DNA from: a bacterium
GTDB lineage: Bacteria; Cyanobacteriota; Vampirovibrionia; Gastranaerophilales; Gastranaerophilaceae
DNA length: 64,000 nucleotides
Assembly (NCBI GenBank): GCA_017541465.1
Contig: JAFXYZ010000055.1
Span: forward strand, 1 to 64,000
Reading direction: 5' to 3'
The notes under the pieces: generated by a model
The model's database searches: none
Seen by the model: the letters and a program-made list of their open reading frames with translations, nothing else
What the model was told of the DNA's origin: nothing
Part shown: positions 46,984 through 54,638 of the stretch, one piece after another
How the letters are laid out: each line of letters begins with the position of its first letter
Position numbering within the stretch: position 1 is the stretch's first letter
Program-made: the position numbers and the translations under genes

Positions 46984-48165
46984 ATGACGGTTAAAAATCG
47001 TTTAAAAACTTTGAAAACGGGATTTTCCGAAAATATTTTTTCGGATTATTACTGGTTTGTCGAAAATTTTGAAACGGTCATAGACGGCTTGAACAAGGAC
47101 TTTTTCAGGTCAAAGATTGAATTAAGATTCATGGGGCTTGCAGAGGAAAACAATCTGCTTTTTTACGGCGATGAATATTTTGTTAATAAAGTCCGTGTAA
47201 ATAAAAACCTCAGTGTGCTTGTGAGGGTTTCAAAAGATGCTATCGGTGTTCTTCTCGATGAAACTTTGGGCAAAAGCAAGAAAACCTTTGCACTCGAGGA
47301 TTTAACCGAGCTTGAAACAAGAATAATGACGACCTATTGCGATTACATCTACAAAAAGGTTTCCCCTGCGCTTCTGAAGGTTGATAAGGACCAAAAGACC
47401 TTTATCTCTTGCCCCGACTGTCATTTAAATTTTTATTTGAGAATTAACGGAAAACACGCTGGCAAGATTATTATAACTCTTCCGGGGTATTTAATTCCGA
47501 AGATTCCCGAGCGAAACAACGAAGAAAAGTTTTCGGTTTCCGATTTTGCCGATACCATTGTAACGACTACTATCGCGGTCGGGCGCTCGAAGATTACTCT
47601 TGAAGATTTAAAGAATATGGAGCGGGGTGACATCCTTGTTCTTGAAAAAAGTAATATAAACAGGCTTGCGGTTATTTATAAGGGCGGAATTAAACCCTTC
47701 AGGGTTAATCCCGATCCCGCGATGATTGTAAGTCTTGATAATAACGGAGGAAAAATAATGGAGGATAACAAAAATCCCAAAAACAATAACATGTGGGATT
47801 CTATTCTTGTCGATATAGTTGCTGTGCTTGATGAAATCAAACTTCCTCTCGGGGAACTCAAACAAATTTCTGAGGGTTTGGTCATCGACATCGGCTCTGT
47901 TTACGATAATAAAGTCAATCTGAAGGTCGAGGATCAGATTGTTGCCTCCGGCGAATTAGTCATTATAAATGACAGGTACGGGGTAAAAATTAACGAGGTA
48001 AGAAAAGAACCCTCTTCTTCTCTTGCAGCCGCTCAGCCCTCTTCTGACACAGAAGGCGGTGAAGATGGCGAGCAACCTCAGGAAGGCGGCGAAGAAAACT
48101 CTCCGAAGGAGGGCGATGAGGACTTTGATTACAGTTATTTTGAAGTTGAGGATGAAAGTATTTAA
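46984..48165 (+). CDS. C-ring (SctQ/FliM-FliN-like) protein with two SpoA domains
   Basis: The first gene of the export cluster, 393 residues. The N-terminal 180 residues are reminiscent of the FliM/SctQ middle domain. SpoA 1 lies at about 185-250 (ITLEDLKNMERGDILVLEK), SpoA 2 at about 270-340 (LPLGELKQISEGLVIDIGS). The tail after 345 is acidic and low-complexity (Glu/Gly/Asp/Pro). SpoA proteins build the cytosolic ring of flagella and type III secretion systems. Two SpoA domains in one chain fit SctQ or a FliM-FliN fusion (as in FliY). An AGGG ribosome site precedes the ATG. Confidence 0.8.
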   Translation: MTVKNRLKTLKTGFSENIFSDYYWFVENFETVIDGLNKDFFRSKIELRFMGLAEENNLLFYGDEYFVNKVRVNKNLSVLVRVSKDAIGVLLDETLGKSKKTFALEDLTELETRIMTTYCDYIYKKVSPALLKVDKDQKTFISCPDCHLNFYLRINGKHAGKIIITLPGYLIPKIPERNNEEKFSVSDFADTIVTTTIAVGRSKITLEDLKNMERGDILVLEKSNINRLAVIYKGGIKPFRVNPDPAMIVSLDNNGGKIMEDNKNPKNNNMWDSILVDIVAVLDEIKLPLGELKQISEGLVIDIGSVYDNKVNLKVEDQIVASGELVIINDRYGVKINEVRKEPSSSLAAAQPSSDTEGGEDGEQPQEGGEENSPKEGDEDFDYSYFEVEDESI

Positions 48166-48167
48166 TT

Positions 48168-48569
48168 ATGACACACTATCTGATTAGTTTTGTAACTTAC
48201 ACTTTTGCAATGGCAGGACTGTTGATTCTTGCTTTGATTATTTATAAAAAAGCTACTGCCACAATGCAGAGAGGTACAAAAAATACCTATCTTAGTTTAG
48301 AGCAGAGACTTGATATTTCTGCAAGAAAGTCGATTTTTGTTATAAGGGCAGGCAGGGAGAGATTTCTTGTTGCCTCAGACCTTGACAGAACAACACTTCT
48401 TGCGAAACTTCCCGACGTAAAACGTCCGCCGAGAAGAGAAGAAGAGCAAAGAACCATGGATACAGAACAGTATCCCCAATATAATAACGTAAAAACTTTT
48501 GATCTGGAGGAGGATAAAATCTCTGTACTTCACGCACTTATGGGCAGAAATGATGAGCAAAGGAAGTAG
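48168..48569 (+). CDS. FliO-like single-span membrane protein
   Basis: 133 residues: one N-terminal membrane helix (about residues 5-26) and a short cytoplasmic domain with LSLEQRLDISARKSIFVIRAG and FLVASDLDRTTLLAKLP, the beta pattern of FliO. FliO is a scaffold for FliP assembly. It starts two bases after the SpoA gene and ends three bases before fliP, exactly the place of fliO in flagellar operons. The sequence is divergent, so the call relies partly on context. Confidence 0.7.
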   Translation: MTHYLISFVTYTFAMAGLLILALIIYKKATATMQRGTKNTYLSLEQRLDISARKSIFVIRAGRERFLVASDLDRTTLLAKLPDVKRPPRREEEQRTMDTEQYPQYNNVKTFDLEEDKISVLHALMGRNDEQRK

Positions 48570-48572
48570 TGT

Positions 48573-49214
48573 ATGGAAACGCTTTTGGCAGATTTAAGTC
48601 CTGTTCTTCAGCTTCTTGCGGTGATGGCGCTTTTTGCGACACTGCCGTTCATGTTCGTTTGTATGACATCTTTTTTAAGGTATGTCATTGTATTTGCGTT
48701 CCTTAAACAGGCGCTTGGTGCGGCTTCTATCCCTCCGGCGATTGTCCTGGTCGGTTTATCGATTATTCTGACCTTCTATACAATGGGCGGAGTTTTTCAG
48801 CAGATGTGGGAGGTCGGTCAAAAACCTTATAACGAAAACGGTAACATCGTTATGGCGGTTGCTGAGGGCTCTAAACCCCTGAAAGAGTTTATGATGAAGC
48901 AGACAAATGAGGCTGATTTGAAGTTCTTTGTTGAGCTTTCAAGAAAACAGGCGCCAAAAACTCCCGAGGATTTAACTCTCTGGGAAGTTGCTCCCGCGTA
49001 CATTCTGAGCGAACTCAAAACCGCGTTTGAAATAAGTTTTATTATATATGTACCGTTTATTGTTCTTGACCTTGTTGTTGCGAACGTACTTCTGGCACTT
49101 GGTATGTTTATGTTGTCGCCGACAATTATCTCTCTGCCGTTTAAACTTTTGATATTTATCGCGGTTGACGGCTGGAGCCTTATTGTTCAGGGGCTTGTCG
49201 GTAGTTTTAACTGA
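48573..49214 (+). CDS. fliP: Export-gate protein FliP/SctR
   Basis: Core of the flagellar/type III export gate in the inner membrane. MTSFLRYVIVFAFLKQALGA, PPAIVLVGLSIILTFYTMGG and ISLPFKLLIFIAVDGWSL are the FliP family signatures. Length 213 fits SctR or a FliP without the long signal peptide. It lies in the order SpoA-fliO-fliP-fliQ-fliR. FliP5 Q4 R1 assemblies form the gate; all three genes are here. Confidence 0.93.
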   Translation: METLLADLSPVLQLLAVMALFATLPFMFVCMTSFLRYVIVFAFLKQALGAASIPPAIVLVGLSIILTFYTMGGVFQQMWEVGQKPYNENGNIVMAVAEGSKPLKEFMMKQTNEADLKFFVELSRKQAPKTPEDLTLWEVAPAYILSELKTAFEISFIIYVPFIVLDLVVANVLLALGMFMLSPTIISLPFKLLIFIAVDGWSLIVQGLVGSFN

Positions 49215-49225
49215 GGCGCGGGACT

Positions 49226-49723
49226 ATGGAAATATTACTCGATTTCTTTTCAAAAGGTTTAGTAACAATGCTGATGATAGCAATGCCCTGCGTACTTACG
49301 GCTGCGGGGATAGGCTTAATTGTCGGTGTTCTTCAGGCGGTAACGCAGGTTCAGGAGCAGACAATTGCTGCTGCGCCTAAAATTTTCTTTGTATTTCTAA
49401 TTTTGATGATTATGGGTGTCGGCTTTATCAGACTACTGACAAATCTCTTTAAAGAGGGGGTTTCTATTGCCTTTAATACCGTTCCCCGTATGGAAACAAA
49501 GGTTCTTGCGTCTGATTATTACAGATACACAAAGCCGTTTACGGCGGAATTTTATGCCGAAAACAGGGGCAAAAACAATATGAATGCGATGATTAACAGC
49601 TCAGCCACCCCGAATTTCTCGAAACAACAGGAAAGATTAAAATATCATAAGTCGCAAAGAGGGGATACGCCTGTTCCTTCTTTGATGGAAAAACAAAAAA
49701 TCAGGGATAATGCCGGGAGATAG
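49226..49723 (+). CDS. fliQ: Export-gate protein FliQ/SctS with long C-terminal extension
   Basis: Residues 1-88 are a clear FliQ: two membrane helices with GVLQAVTQVQEQTIAAAPKI. Ordinary FliQ/SctS ends near residue 90, but this chain continues about 77 residues with a polar, basic tail (METKVLASDYYRYTKPF ... MEKQKIRDNAGR). The extension has no family resemblance that I see. It starts 11 bases after fliP and ends six bases before fliR. Confidence 0.92.
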   Translation: MEILLDFFSKGLVTMLMIAMPCVLTAAGIGLIVGVLQAVTQVQEQTIAAAPKIFFVFLILMIMGVGFIRLLTNLFKEGVSIAFNTVPRMETKVLASDYYRYTKPFTAEFYAENRGKNNMNAMINSSATPNFSKQQERLKYHKSQRGDTPVPSLMEKQKIRDNAGR

Positions 49724-49729
49724 CGGACA

Positions 49730-50512
49730 GTGGACTCAATTCTTCAGTCGTTTGCACAGATATTTCCCGATATTAATACCGCGCTCAATGCCGGTATTCC
49801 TATTTTTGCAAGGGTGCTGGGGCTGATGAGGTTTACTCCGTTTCTCCACCGCTCTGAATTTCCCATGCTGATGAAGGTCGGTTTTGCGCTTCTTTTTACT
49901 GTTATGCTGACTATGGTGTTAAATCCTCCGGCGCCCCCTGCGGATAAAGCGCCTCTGATTTATGCCATTGCGGTTAATTTTGCCTTTGGTGCGGCATTAG
50001 GGTTTATCGTAAATTGTATAATATCGACTATCGAGGCGGCAGGGGATATTATCAATATGCAGATGGGTGTTTCCTCGGCGACCGTTCTTGATCCTTCGAC
50101 TAATTCCCAGATTTCCGTAATGGGCAAGTTCTTTTCTCTGCTCGGCATTTTAATTTTCCTTCAAATCGGCGGTGCTTACTGGCTTTTTAATGCCTTTGTG
50201 AAGAGTTTTACCGTATTTCCTCTGTATTCAACTACTGTTCCTCTTGATAAAATTTTAAATATGGACTATCTTGTTACTCTGACTTCAAATGTTTTATATA
50301 TAGGGCTGCAGATAGCTTCCCCGGTTTTGCTTGCAACTCTGGGGCAGGATATTATCCTCGGTGTTATTTCAAAAACAGCACCTCAGATTAACGTATTTCA
50401 GCTGAGTTTTATTTTTAAACCCGTTTTTGGTGCGGCAATTCTGATTTGGATTTTGCCGATGATTTATGACGTTATCCAGCAGTTTTATCTGAGCCACGCG
50501 AATATTTTCTAA
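49730..50512 (+). CDS. fliR: Export-gate protein FliR/SctT
   Basis: About six membrane helices in 260 residues, with IFARVLGLMRFTPFLHR at the N-terminus and a central GFIVNCIISTIEAAGDIINMQMG, the FliR/SctT signature. The start is GTG with GGGAG 12 bases upstream. The next partner expected in both flagellar and T3SS operons (FlhB/SctU) is absent: the downstream gene is a metal exporter on the opposite strand, overlapping the last four bases. Confidence 0.92.
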   Translation: MDSILQSFAQIFPDINTALNAGIPIFARVLGLMRFTPFLHRSEFPMLMKVGFALLFTVMLTMVLNPPAPPADKAPLIYAIAVNFAFGAALGFIVNCIISTIEAAGDIINMQMGVSSATVLDPSTNSQISVMGKFFSLLGILIFLQIGGAYWLFNAFVKSFTVFPLYSTTVPLDKILNMDYLVTLTSNVLYIGLQIASPVLLATLGQDIILGVISKTAPQINVFQLSFIFKPVFGAAILIWILPMIYDVIQQFYLSHANIF

Positions 50513-51189
50513 TCAATCTTTTTATACTCAACAAGTCTTTTTGTGGTGTCAGACAGGAGTCCTGTTGCCCATTTGAGGATTAAGAGACCGCCTAAGATAC
50601 CTACGATTGAATCTAGCTGAATAATTCCAAAATATTTGCCCATTAAAAGCGCAAAGATAGCGAGGATAGAGGTCAGAGTGTCGGCAGCGATATGGAGGTA
50701 TGCTGCTTTAAAATTGTAGTCTTTATCTCTGTTTTCGCCTGAGAACATAATGAGAAGGCAGATGCCGTTTACTATAAACCCTATTACCGCAACGATTATA
50801 GCCTCGTTAAAGGTAATGCTGAGCGGGTTGAAAAATCTGTTTACTGCTTCAAGTAAAATCACAATACCTGTAATGCCGAGGAAAATAGCACTTGTGTAGC
50901 CTGCGAGGTCTGAAACTTTACCGACGCCGCTTTGAAAAATGTTTTTATCCTTAAAGTTTTCGATTAAGAGGTAGGCTGCAAAGGTAATCATAAGTGCGAA
51001 GGCGTGAGTTCCCATGTGCCAGCCGTCAGCTAAGAGCGCCATTGAGTTTGTGATGATACCGAAGAATATTTCAAAAACCATTGTAATAACGGTAAAAACA
51101 ATAACCACAAAAGTGGCTTTGATGTTCTTTGTAATGTTGTGTTCATGATGGTGATGATGAAGTTCTTCTTTTGTTTCTGTATCTGACAT
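50509..51189 (-). CDS. DmeF-like cation diffusion facilitator, short form
   Basis: 226 residues, six membrane helices. The N-terminus carries HHHHHEH (residues 11-17), a metal-binding stretch typical of DmeF-type Co/Ni exporters. TM2 has SMALLADGWHMGTHA with the full DmeF motif and TM5 has HIAADTLTS. Like its paralogue at 14.4 kb it stops right after TM6 and lacks the cytoplasmic domain. GAGGAAC precedes the ATG. Convergent with fliR, four bases overlapping. Confidence 0.88.
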   Translation of the reverse strand: MSDTETKEELHHHHHEHNITKNIKATFVVIVFTVITMVFEIFFGIITNSMALLADGWHMGTHAFALMITFAAYLLIENFKDKNIFQSGVGKVSDLAGYTSAIFLGITGIVILLEAVNRFFNPLSITFNEAIIVAVIGFIVNGICLLIMFSGENRDKDYNFKAAYLHIAADTLTSILAIFALLMGKYFGIIQLDSIVGILGGLLILKWATGLLSDTTKRLVEYKKID

Positions 51190-51277
51190 AGTTCCTCAAA
51201 AAATCGTTTATCTCAAAAATATTATACTTCAAAATGCCGTAGGTTCAACCAGGAAACCTATTTTTTTGCATAAAAAA

Positions 51278-51400
51278 ATCGGGATGACAGGCATAGCGAA
51301 CGTGAGTTCGCGCCGTGGCTTGTCCACATATTGTTCAAATCCTGTCATAAAAATGTGATTAGATTTTACAAAATTTAAATCGGGATGACAGGATTTGAAC
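51278..51400. repeat. Direct and inverted copies of the tRNA-Pro 3' end
   Basis: ATCGGGATGACAGG occurs at 51278 and again at 51379 as the 3' end of tRNA-Pro. GTTCAAATCCTGTCAT at 51333-51348 is the inverted copy of the T-arm segment at 51385-51400. The segment between also holds a palindrome GCGAAC-GTGA-GTTCGC near 51297. These look like remnants of recombination at the tRNA end. Confidence 0.65.
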
Positions 51401-51453
51401 CTGCGACCCCCTCGTCCCAAGCGAGGTGCGCTACCAAGCTGCGCTACATCCCG
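51380..51453 (-). tRNA. tRNA-Pro (anticodon TGG)
   Basis: Full cloverleaf on the minus strand: acceptor CGGGATG/CATCCCG, D-arm GCGC-AGCTTGGTA-GCGC, anticodon loop with TGG, T-arm GCAGG-TTCAAAT-CCTGT, discriminator A. CCA is not encoded. Confidence 0.95.
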
Positions 51454-51487
51454 ATATTTTTATAATATTAATTTTATTTCGTTTTTC

Positions 51488-51508
51488 GTCAGGCAATGCC
51501 TGACCTAC
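51488..51508 (-). repeat. Intergenic palindrome, GTAGG family
   Basis: On the minus strand GTAG plus GTCAGGCA-T-TGCCTGAC. Upstream of tRNA-Pro. Confidence 0.6.
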
Positions 51509-51659
51509 TACTACATCCCGATTTAGAAATTTATACTTCAATTCTATTAATAACATATACGGTCGTCAAGCAAAATTTCTTTAGTCCTCTCCAACTTTTG
51601 AAGGTGCTTGAAAAAAAAAATTATTTATAATAGAATATTTTTTGTCAGCAATGACTTAT

Positions 51660-51735
51660 GCGGAAGTAGCTCAGTTGGTAGAGCGTCTGCCTTCCAAGCA
51701 GAATGTCGCGGGTCCGAGTCCCGTCTTCCGCTCCA
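51660..51735 (+). tRNA. tRNA-Gly (anticodon TCC)
   Basis: Acceptor GCGGAAG/CTTCCGC, D-loop AGTTGGTA, anticodon TCC in CTTCCAA, T-arm CGGGTCCGAGTCCCG, discriminator T, CCA encoded at 51733-51735. Seven bases before tRNA-Cys, so likely one transcript. Confidence 0.96.
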
Positions 51736-51742
51736 TTAATTC

Positions 51743-51813
51743 GGCGGCATGGCCAAGTGGTAAGGCAGAAGCCTGCAAAGCTTTTACCCCCAGTTCGAAT
51801 CTGGGTGCCGCCT
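51743..51813 (+). tRNA. tRNA-Cys (anticodon GCA)
   Basis: Acceptor GGCGGCA/TGCCGCC, anticodon GCA in CTGCAAA, T-arm CCCAGTTCGAATCTGGG, and the Cys-specific discriminator T. CCA is not encoded. Confidence 0.95.
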
Positions 51814-51822
51814 TTTAAATTT

Positions 51823-52359
51823 TTAAATTATCTCTTTTACCCCGAGCAATATTAAAATTATCCCGCCAAATATCTGGATATATTTTTCGTTGAAATTTTT
51901 TAAAATCCCTGACATCGAAAACCCGATAATAGAGTTTATAAAGGTTACTATGCCTATTAAAAGTATAGGGAATAATAGGTTTATATTCATCAGCCTGAGT
52001 GTTACTCCTGCAGCCAGTGCATCTATACTGGTTGATATTGCAAAAAGGATAATGCAGGCAAAAGAAAGGTTCTTTAAAACCTGTTCTTCTCCTTTTATTA
52101 CTGCCTCTTTAATAAACTTCACCCCTAAAACAGTAAAAATAATAAAGATAATCCACTTTGAAAAGGAAGATATGTAATCATATATAAACCCTGTCAGATA
52201 AGCCCCTAAAAGCGGCATTAAAGCCTGAAACAGTCCGAACCAAAACGCAAGTGTCAGCGCAAGTTTTATTCTGTTTTGTTTAAAAATCAGCCCCTGCGTG
52301 AAACTCACAACAGTAGCATCTATCGAAAGTGCTATTGAAAGTAAAATTATCTGATACAT
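51823..52359 (-). CDS. mntP: Putative manganese efflux pump MntP
   Basis: Six-helix membrane protein of 178 residues. The two MntP Asp motifs are present: LSIALSIDATVVSF in TM1 and STSIDALAAGVTL in TM4, arranged as an internal two-fold repeat. It exports Mn2+ in other bacteria. ATG 52359 is chosen because a perfect TATAAT lies six bases before it with no ribosome site, suggesting a leaderless mRNA; TTG 52377 would put the promoter inside the gene. Confidence 0.88.
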   Translation of the reverse strand: MYQIILLSIALSIDATVVSFTQGLIFKQNRIKLALTLAFWFGLFQALMPLLGAYLTGFIYDYISSFSKWIIFIIFTVLGVKFIKEAVIKGEEQVLKNLSFACIILFAISTSIDALAAGVTLRLMNINLLFPILLIGIVTFINSIIGFSMSGILKNFNEKYIQIFGGIILILLGVKEII

Positions 52360-52365
52360 AAAACT

Positions 52366-52371
52366 ATTATA
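52366..52371 (-). promoter_or_regulatory. -10 box of mntP, six bases before the ATG
   Basis: TATAAT-AGTTTT-ATG without a Shine-Dalgarno; the -35 region is weak and overlaps the terminator of the upstream gene. Confidence 0.5.
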
Positions 52372-52375
52372 TAAC

Positions 52376-52402
52376 AAAAACGGAACTCAAATTGAGCTCC
52401 GT
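52376..52402 (-). terminator. Rho-independent terminator of the HEAT-like gene
   Basis: ACGGAGCTCAA-T-TTGAGTTCCGT followed by TTTTGTT on the minus strand. Confidence 0.8.
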
Positions 52403-52424
52403 TCCTGTTTATTTTCTTTGACGT

Positions 52425-52790
52425 TTATACAGAGAATGTCATTAATGCTCTAACTGAGCGTGCTGTGTTTTTGATTTCTTCGTCTTCACTTGTCTCTATT
52501 GAATTGTCGAGAATTTTTATTGCTTCTGTCTTATCCTTTAATGATAAAAGTTCATTAATTGCTGACATTGCAACTCTTGCAGACAAGTCATTGATACCCT
52601 TTCCTCTTGAAACTAATACTACTTCAAGAGCTTTCGGGGTATTTTTTCTGATGAGAGCCTGCGCTGTATATTCTCTTATCTCATCATCCGGGGAATTTGT
52701 ACCGAATTCTGTGAGTACATCTACACTGCTTTCATCTTCGTGTTTACCTAATGCTTCAATTATATTTTTAATCTTATCCATACTGTTCAT
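52425..52790 (-). CDS. Small HEAT-repeat-like protein (121 aa)
   Basis: All-helical acidic protein whose helix pairs (SSVDVLTEFGTNSPDDEIRE, ARVAMSAINELLSLKDKTEA) recall HEAT/PBS repeats. AGGAGG lies six bases before ATG 52790, which fixes the start two codons inside the open frame. It starts ten bases after the end of the next upstream gene (52801), so the two are one operon ending in a terminator. Function unknown. Confidence 0.65.
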   Translation of the reverse strand: MNSMDKIKNIIEALGKHEDESSVDVLTEFGTNSPDDEIREYTAQALIRKNTPKALEVVLVSRGKGINDLSARVAMSAINELLSLKDKTEAIKILDNSIETSEDEEIKNTARSVRALMTFSV

Positions 52791-52800
52791 CGTCAACCTC

Positions 52801-53256
52801 CTATCCGATAGCCATTTCGCTCTGGAGCATTGTGCTTAATTCGGATACAGGGCGCTTCGTCAGATTCGCCACACTGTATTGTCTGTCCGGGAACAGTTTG
52901 TTTGATAATGTTTCTTTGAATGAGTTCACATCAAGTGTGATTTCTGTGTTTCCGAATTTTTCTATAGAATCGAGTACATTTGTTGTAATTTTCTTACCGA
53001 AACTGATGATAGAGTTTACTCTTGCCTTGAAAGATTCGTTGAAGTTATTGATACCGCTAACGAGTGCGCTGGCAAATAACTTGCTTTTTTCTCCTAAACT
53101 CTGAGTGTCTCTTTTTGTTTCAAAAACATCTGCCTGAATAACATTTCCTTTAAAACTTACTCCAAAAGGATTTGTGATGTTCTTATTAACTGTTTCTGAA
53201 CCATTTCCCTGAGGAGCGCGCCTGATTAGGCTTAAATCAATTTTACTGATTTGCAT
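52801..53256 (-). CDS. Hypothetical protein with N-terminal VSFKG motif (151 aa)
   Basis: Polar protein of 151 residues. Near the N-terminus, NPFGVSFKGNV follows a short basic segment; similar motifs start two other proteins in this window. The rest is amphipathic helix with no recognised domain and no signal peptide. A GGAAGAG ribosome site precedes the ATG. First gene of a two-gene operon with the HEAT-like protein. Confidence 0.65.
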   Translation of the reverse strand: MQISKIDLSLIRRAPQGNGSETVNKNITNPFGVSFKGNVIQADVFETKRDTQSLGEKSKLFASALVSGINNFNESFKARVNSIISFGKKITTNVLDSIEKFGNTEITLDVNSFKETLSNKLFPDRQYSVANLTKRPVSELSTMLQSEMAIG

Positions 53257-53482
53257 TTTCTCTTCCTTCTCTTTAAATATAAACGCTATATGAAATTTCT
53301 TCGCTTCATAAATCTACCATATTATAGAGAAATCCATATCCTCTTTTTAGTTGAAATCTTATTTTCCCTCTCAAACTTTAGTTTGTAACAAAACTTCATA
53401 TTATAGCTTTTTTTGTTAAAGTTTCTTGATTTATCAGCCGAAATAATTAAATAGATAAAAGTAACAAACAAGGAGTTCGGAC

Positions 53483-54382
53483 ATGGGTTTATCAGCATCA
53501 CAAATAAGATACCTGAACCTGACAGGCAGGAAGAATGAGGTTGAGTACAGCGTTCAGAAACTGACGTATCAGCAGACTGAACTGACAAAGTTAACTCAAA
53601 AAATTGCCAAGGATTATAACGACAAAATGAATAATAAGAAATTTGTCTATAATACCTTCAATACAAATGGTGATGAAGTTCAAAAGACTTTGACCTATGA
53701 ACTTGTTACGGGTTTGGGGGCTGACGGCGGTATGAATATGAGAATCGTCGATACAAACGGAAATGTTGTTGTACCGGCGCTTCCTCAGGACACCGAATAC
53801 ATCAAAGCCAAGGACAAAGAAACGGGTGAATACACAAAATATACGGATACCAATGCTTTCATATCAGACTTTATGCCCGGTATCAGCGAAGAAGAATATG
53901 ATACTATCAAAGATTATACCTTCTCTGCTCTAAAGGCATATTGGGAATCGTCAACTTATTACAACGAGAATTACCTTCTCAATGTTTTAACTTCGGTCCG
54001 CTCTGATATGAAGGGAGCTGATGAAAGGTATCTGATTGATAAACAGGCCAGTGATCCTTCTTATTTTTACGATAAGCTGGTGAACGGCGACTGGAAAATC
54101 GAAATGCAGCAAACCTCGGTAGTTTCAGGGGTAACCTCCTGGGAGGATATCGAGTCCTTTGAATCACTTTCAATTTCTGAGGTACTCAATACCGATGACG
54201 ATGCTGCCGCCGAAGCTACGTATGACGCAGAGATGGCGAAGATTAACACCCAGCAGAAGCAGCTTGATTATCAACTCAAACAACTCGACACAGAGCACGA
54301 GGCTCTTGTAAAAGAGCTCGACTCTGTTCTTGAGGTCATCAACAACAACATCGAAAATTCCTATAATAAATTCTCTTCATAA
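53483..54382 (+). CDS. Hypothetical MGLSASQ-type helical protein (299 aa)
   Basis: Begins MGLSASQIRYLNLTGRKNEV followed by a coiled coil; the last 60 residues are again coiled coil (QKQLDYQLKQLDTEHEALVK ... VINNNIENSYNKF). The middle is acidic with Tyr-rich stretches. No signal peptide. The helical, polar build with terminal coiled coils resembles substrates or filament components of type III/flagellar export, whose gate genes lie 3 kb away, but this is inference. AAGGAG precedes the ATG; a strong terminator follows. Confidence 0.65.
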   Translation: MGLSASQIRYLNLTGRKNEVEYSVQKLTYQQTELTKLTQKIAKDYNDKMNNKKFVYNTFNTNGDEVQKTLTYELVTGLGADGGMNMRIVDTNGNVVVPALPQDTEYIKAKDKETGEYTKYTDTNAFISDFMPGISEEEYDTIKDYTFSALKAYWESSTYYNENYLLNVLTSVRSDMKGADERYLIDKQASDPSYFYDKLVNGDWKIEMQQTSVVSGVTSWEDIESFESLSISEVLNTDDDAAAEATYDAEMAKINTQQKQLDYQLKQLDTEHEALVKELDSVLEVINNNIENSYNKFSS

Positions 54383-54418
54383 TAACCGGTAGTTTTCTGT
54401 CCAATTTGAGAAAGAATA

Positions 54419-54451
54419 TAAAAAAGCCAAAGTTTATTCTTTGGCTTTTTA
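54419..54451 (+). terminator. Rho-independent terminator
   Basis: AAAAAGCCAAAG-TTTATT-CTTTGGCTTTTT, a perfect 12-bp stem ending in T, about 35 bases after the stop. Confidence 0.9.
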
Positions 54452-54638
54452 ATTTGTTATAAATTATATAAAGTTGTCGGATTTTTAAATTTTAATAGCA
54501 AAAATTTTTTTTTCGTGTTTAAATATATACAGAAACATTAATAATTAAAGACATATAATTCTTGGGGATATTATCCTTCGGTATTTTTGCCGATTATTTG
54601 TATTTTAATTTTTACAGGTAAAGGAAGAACATAAAAAA

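Noticed and set aside
51239-51267. TAGGTT...AACCTA hairpin followed by T7 on the plus strand
   Set aside because: It has the look of a terminator, but there is no plus-strand gene directly upstream (fliR ends 700 bases earlier behind an antisense gene), so no function could be assigned.
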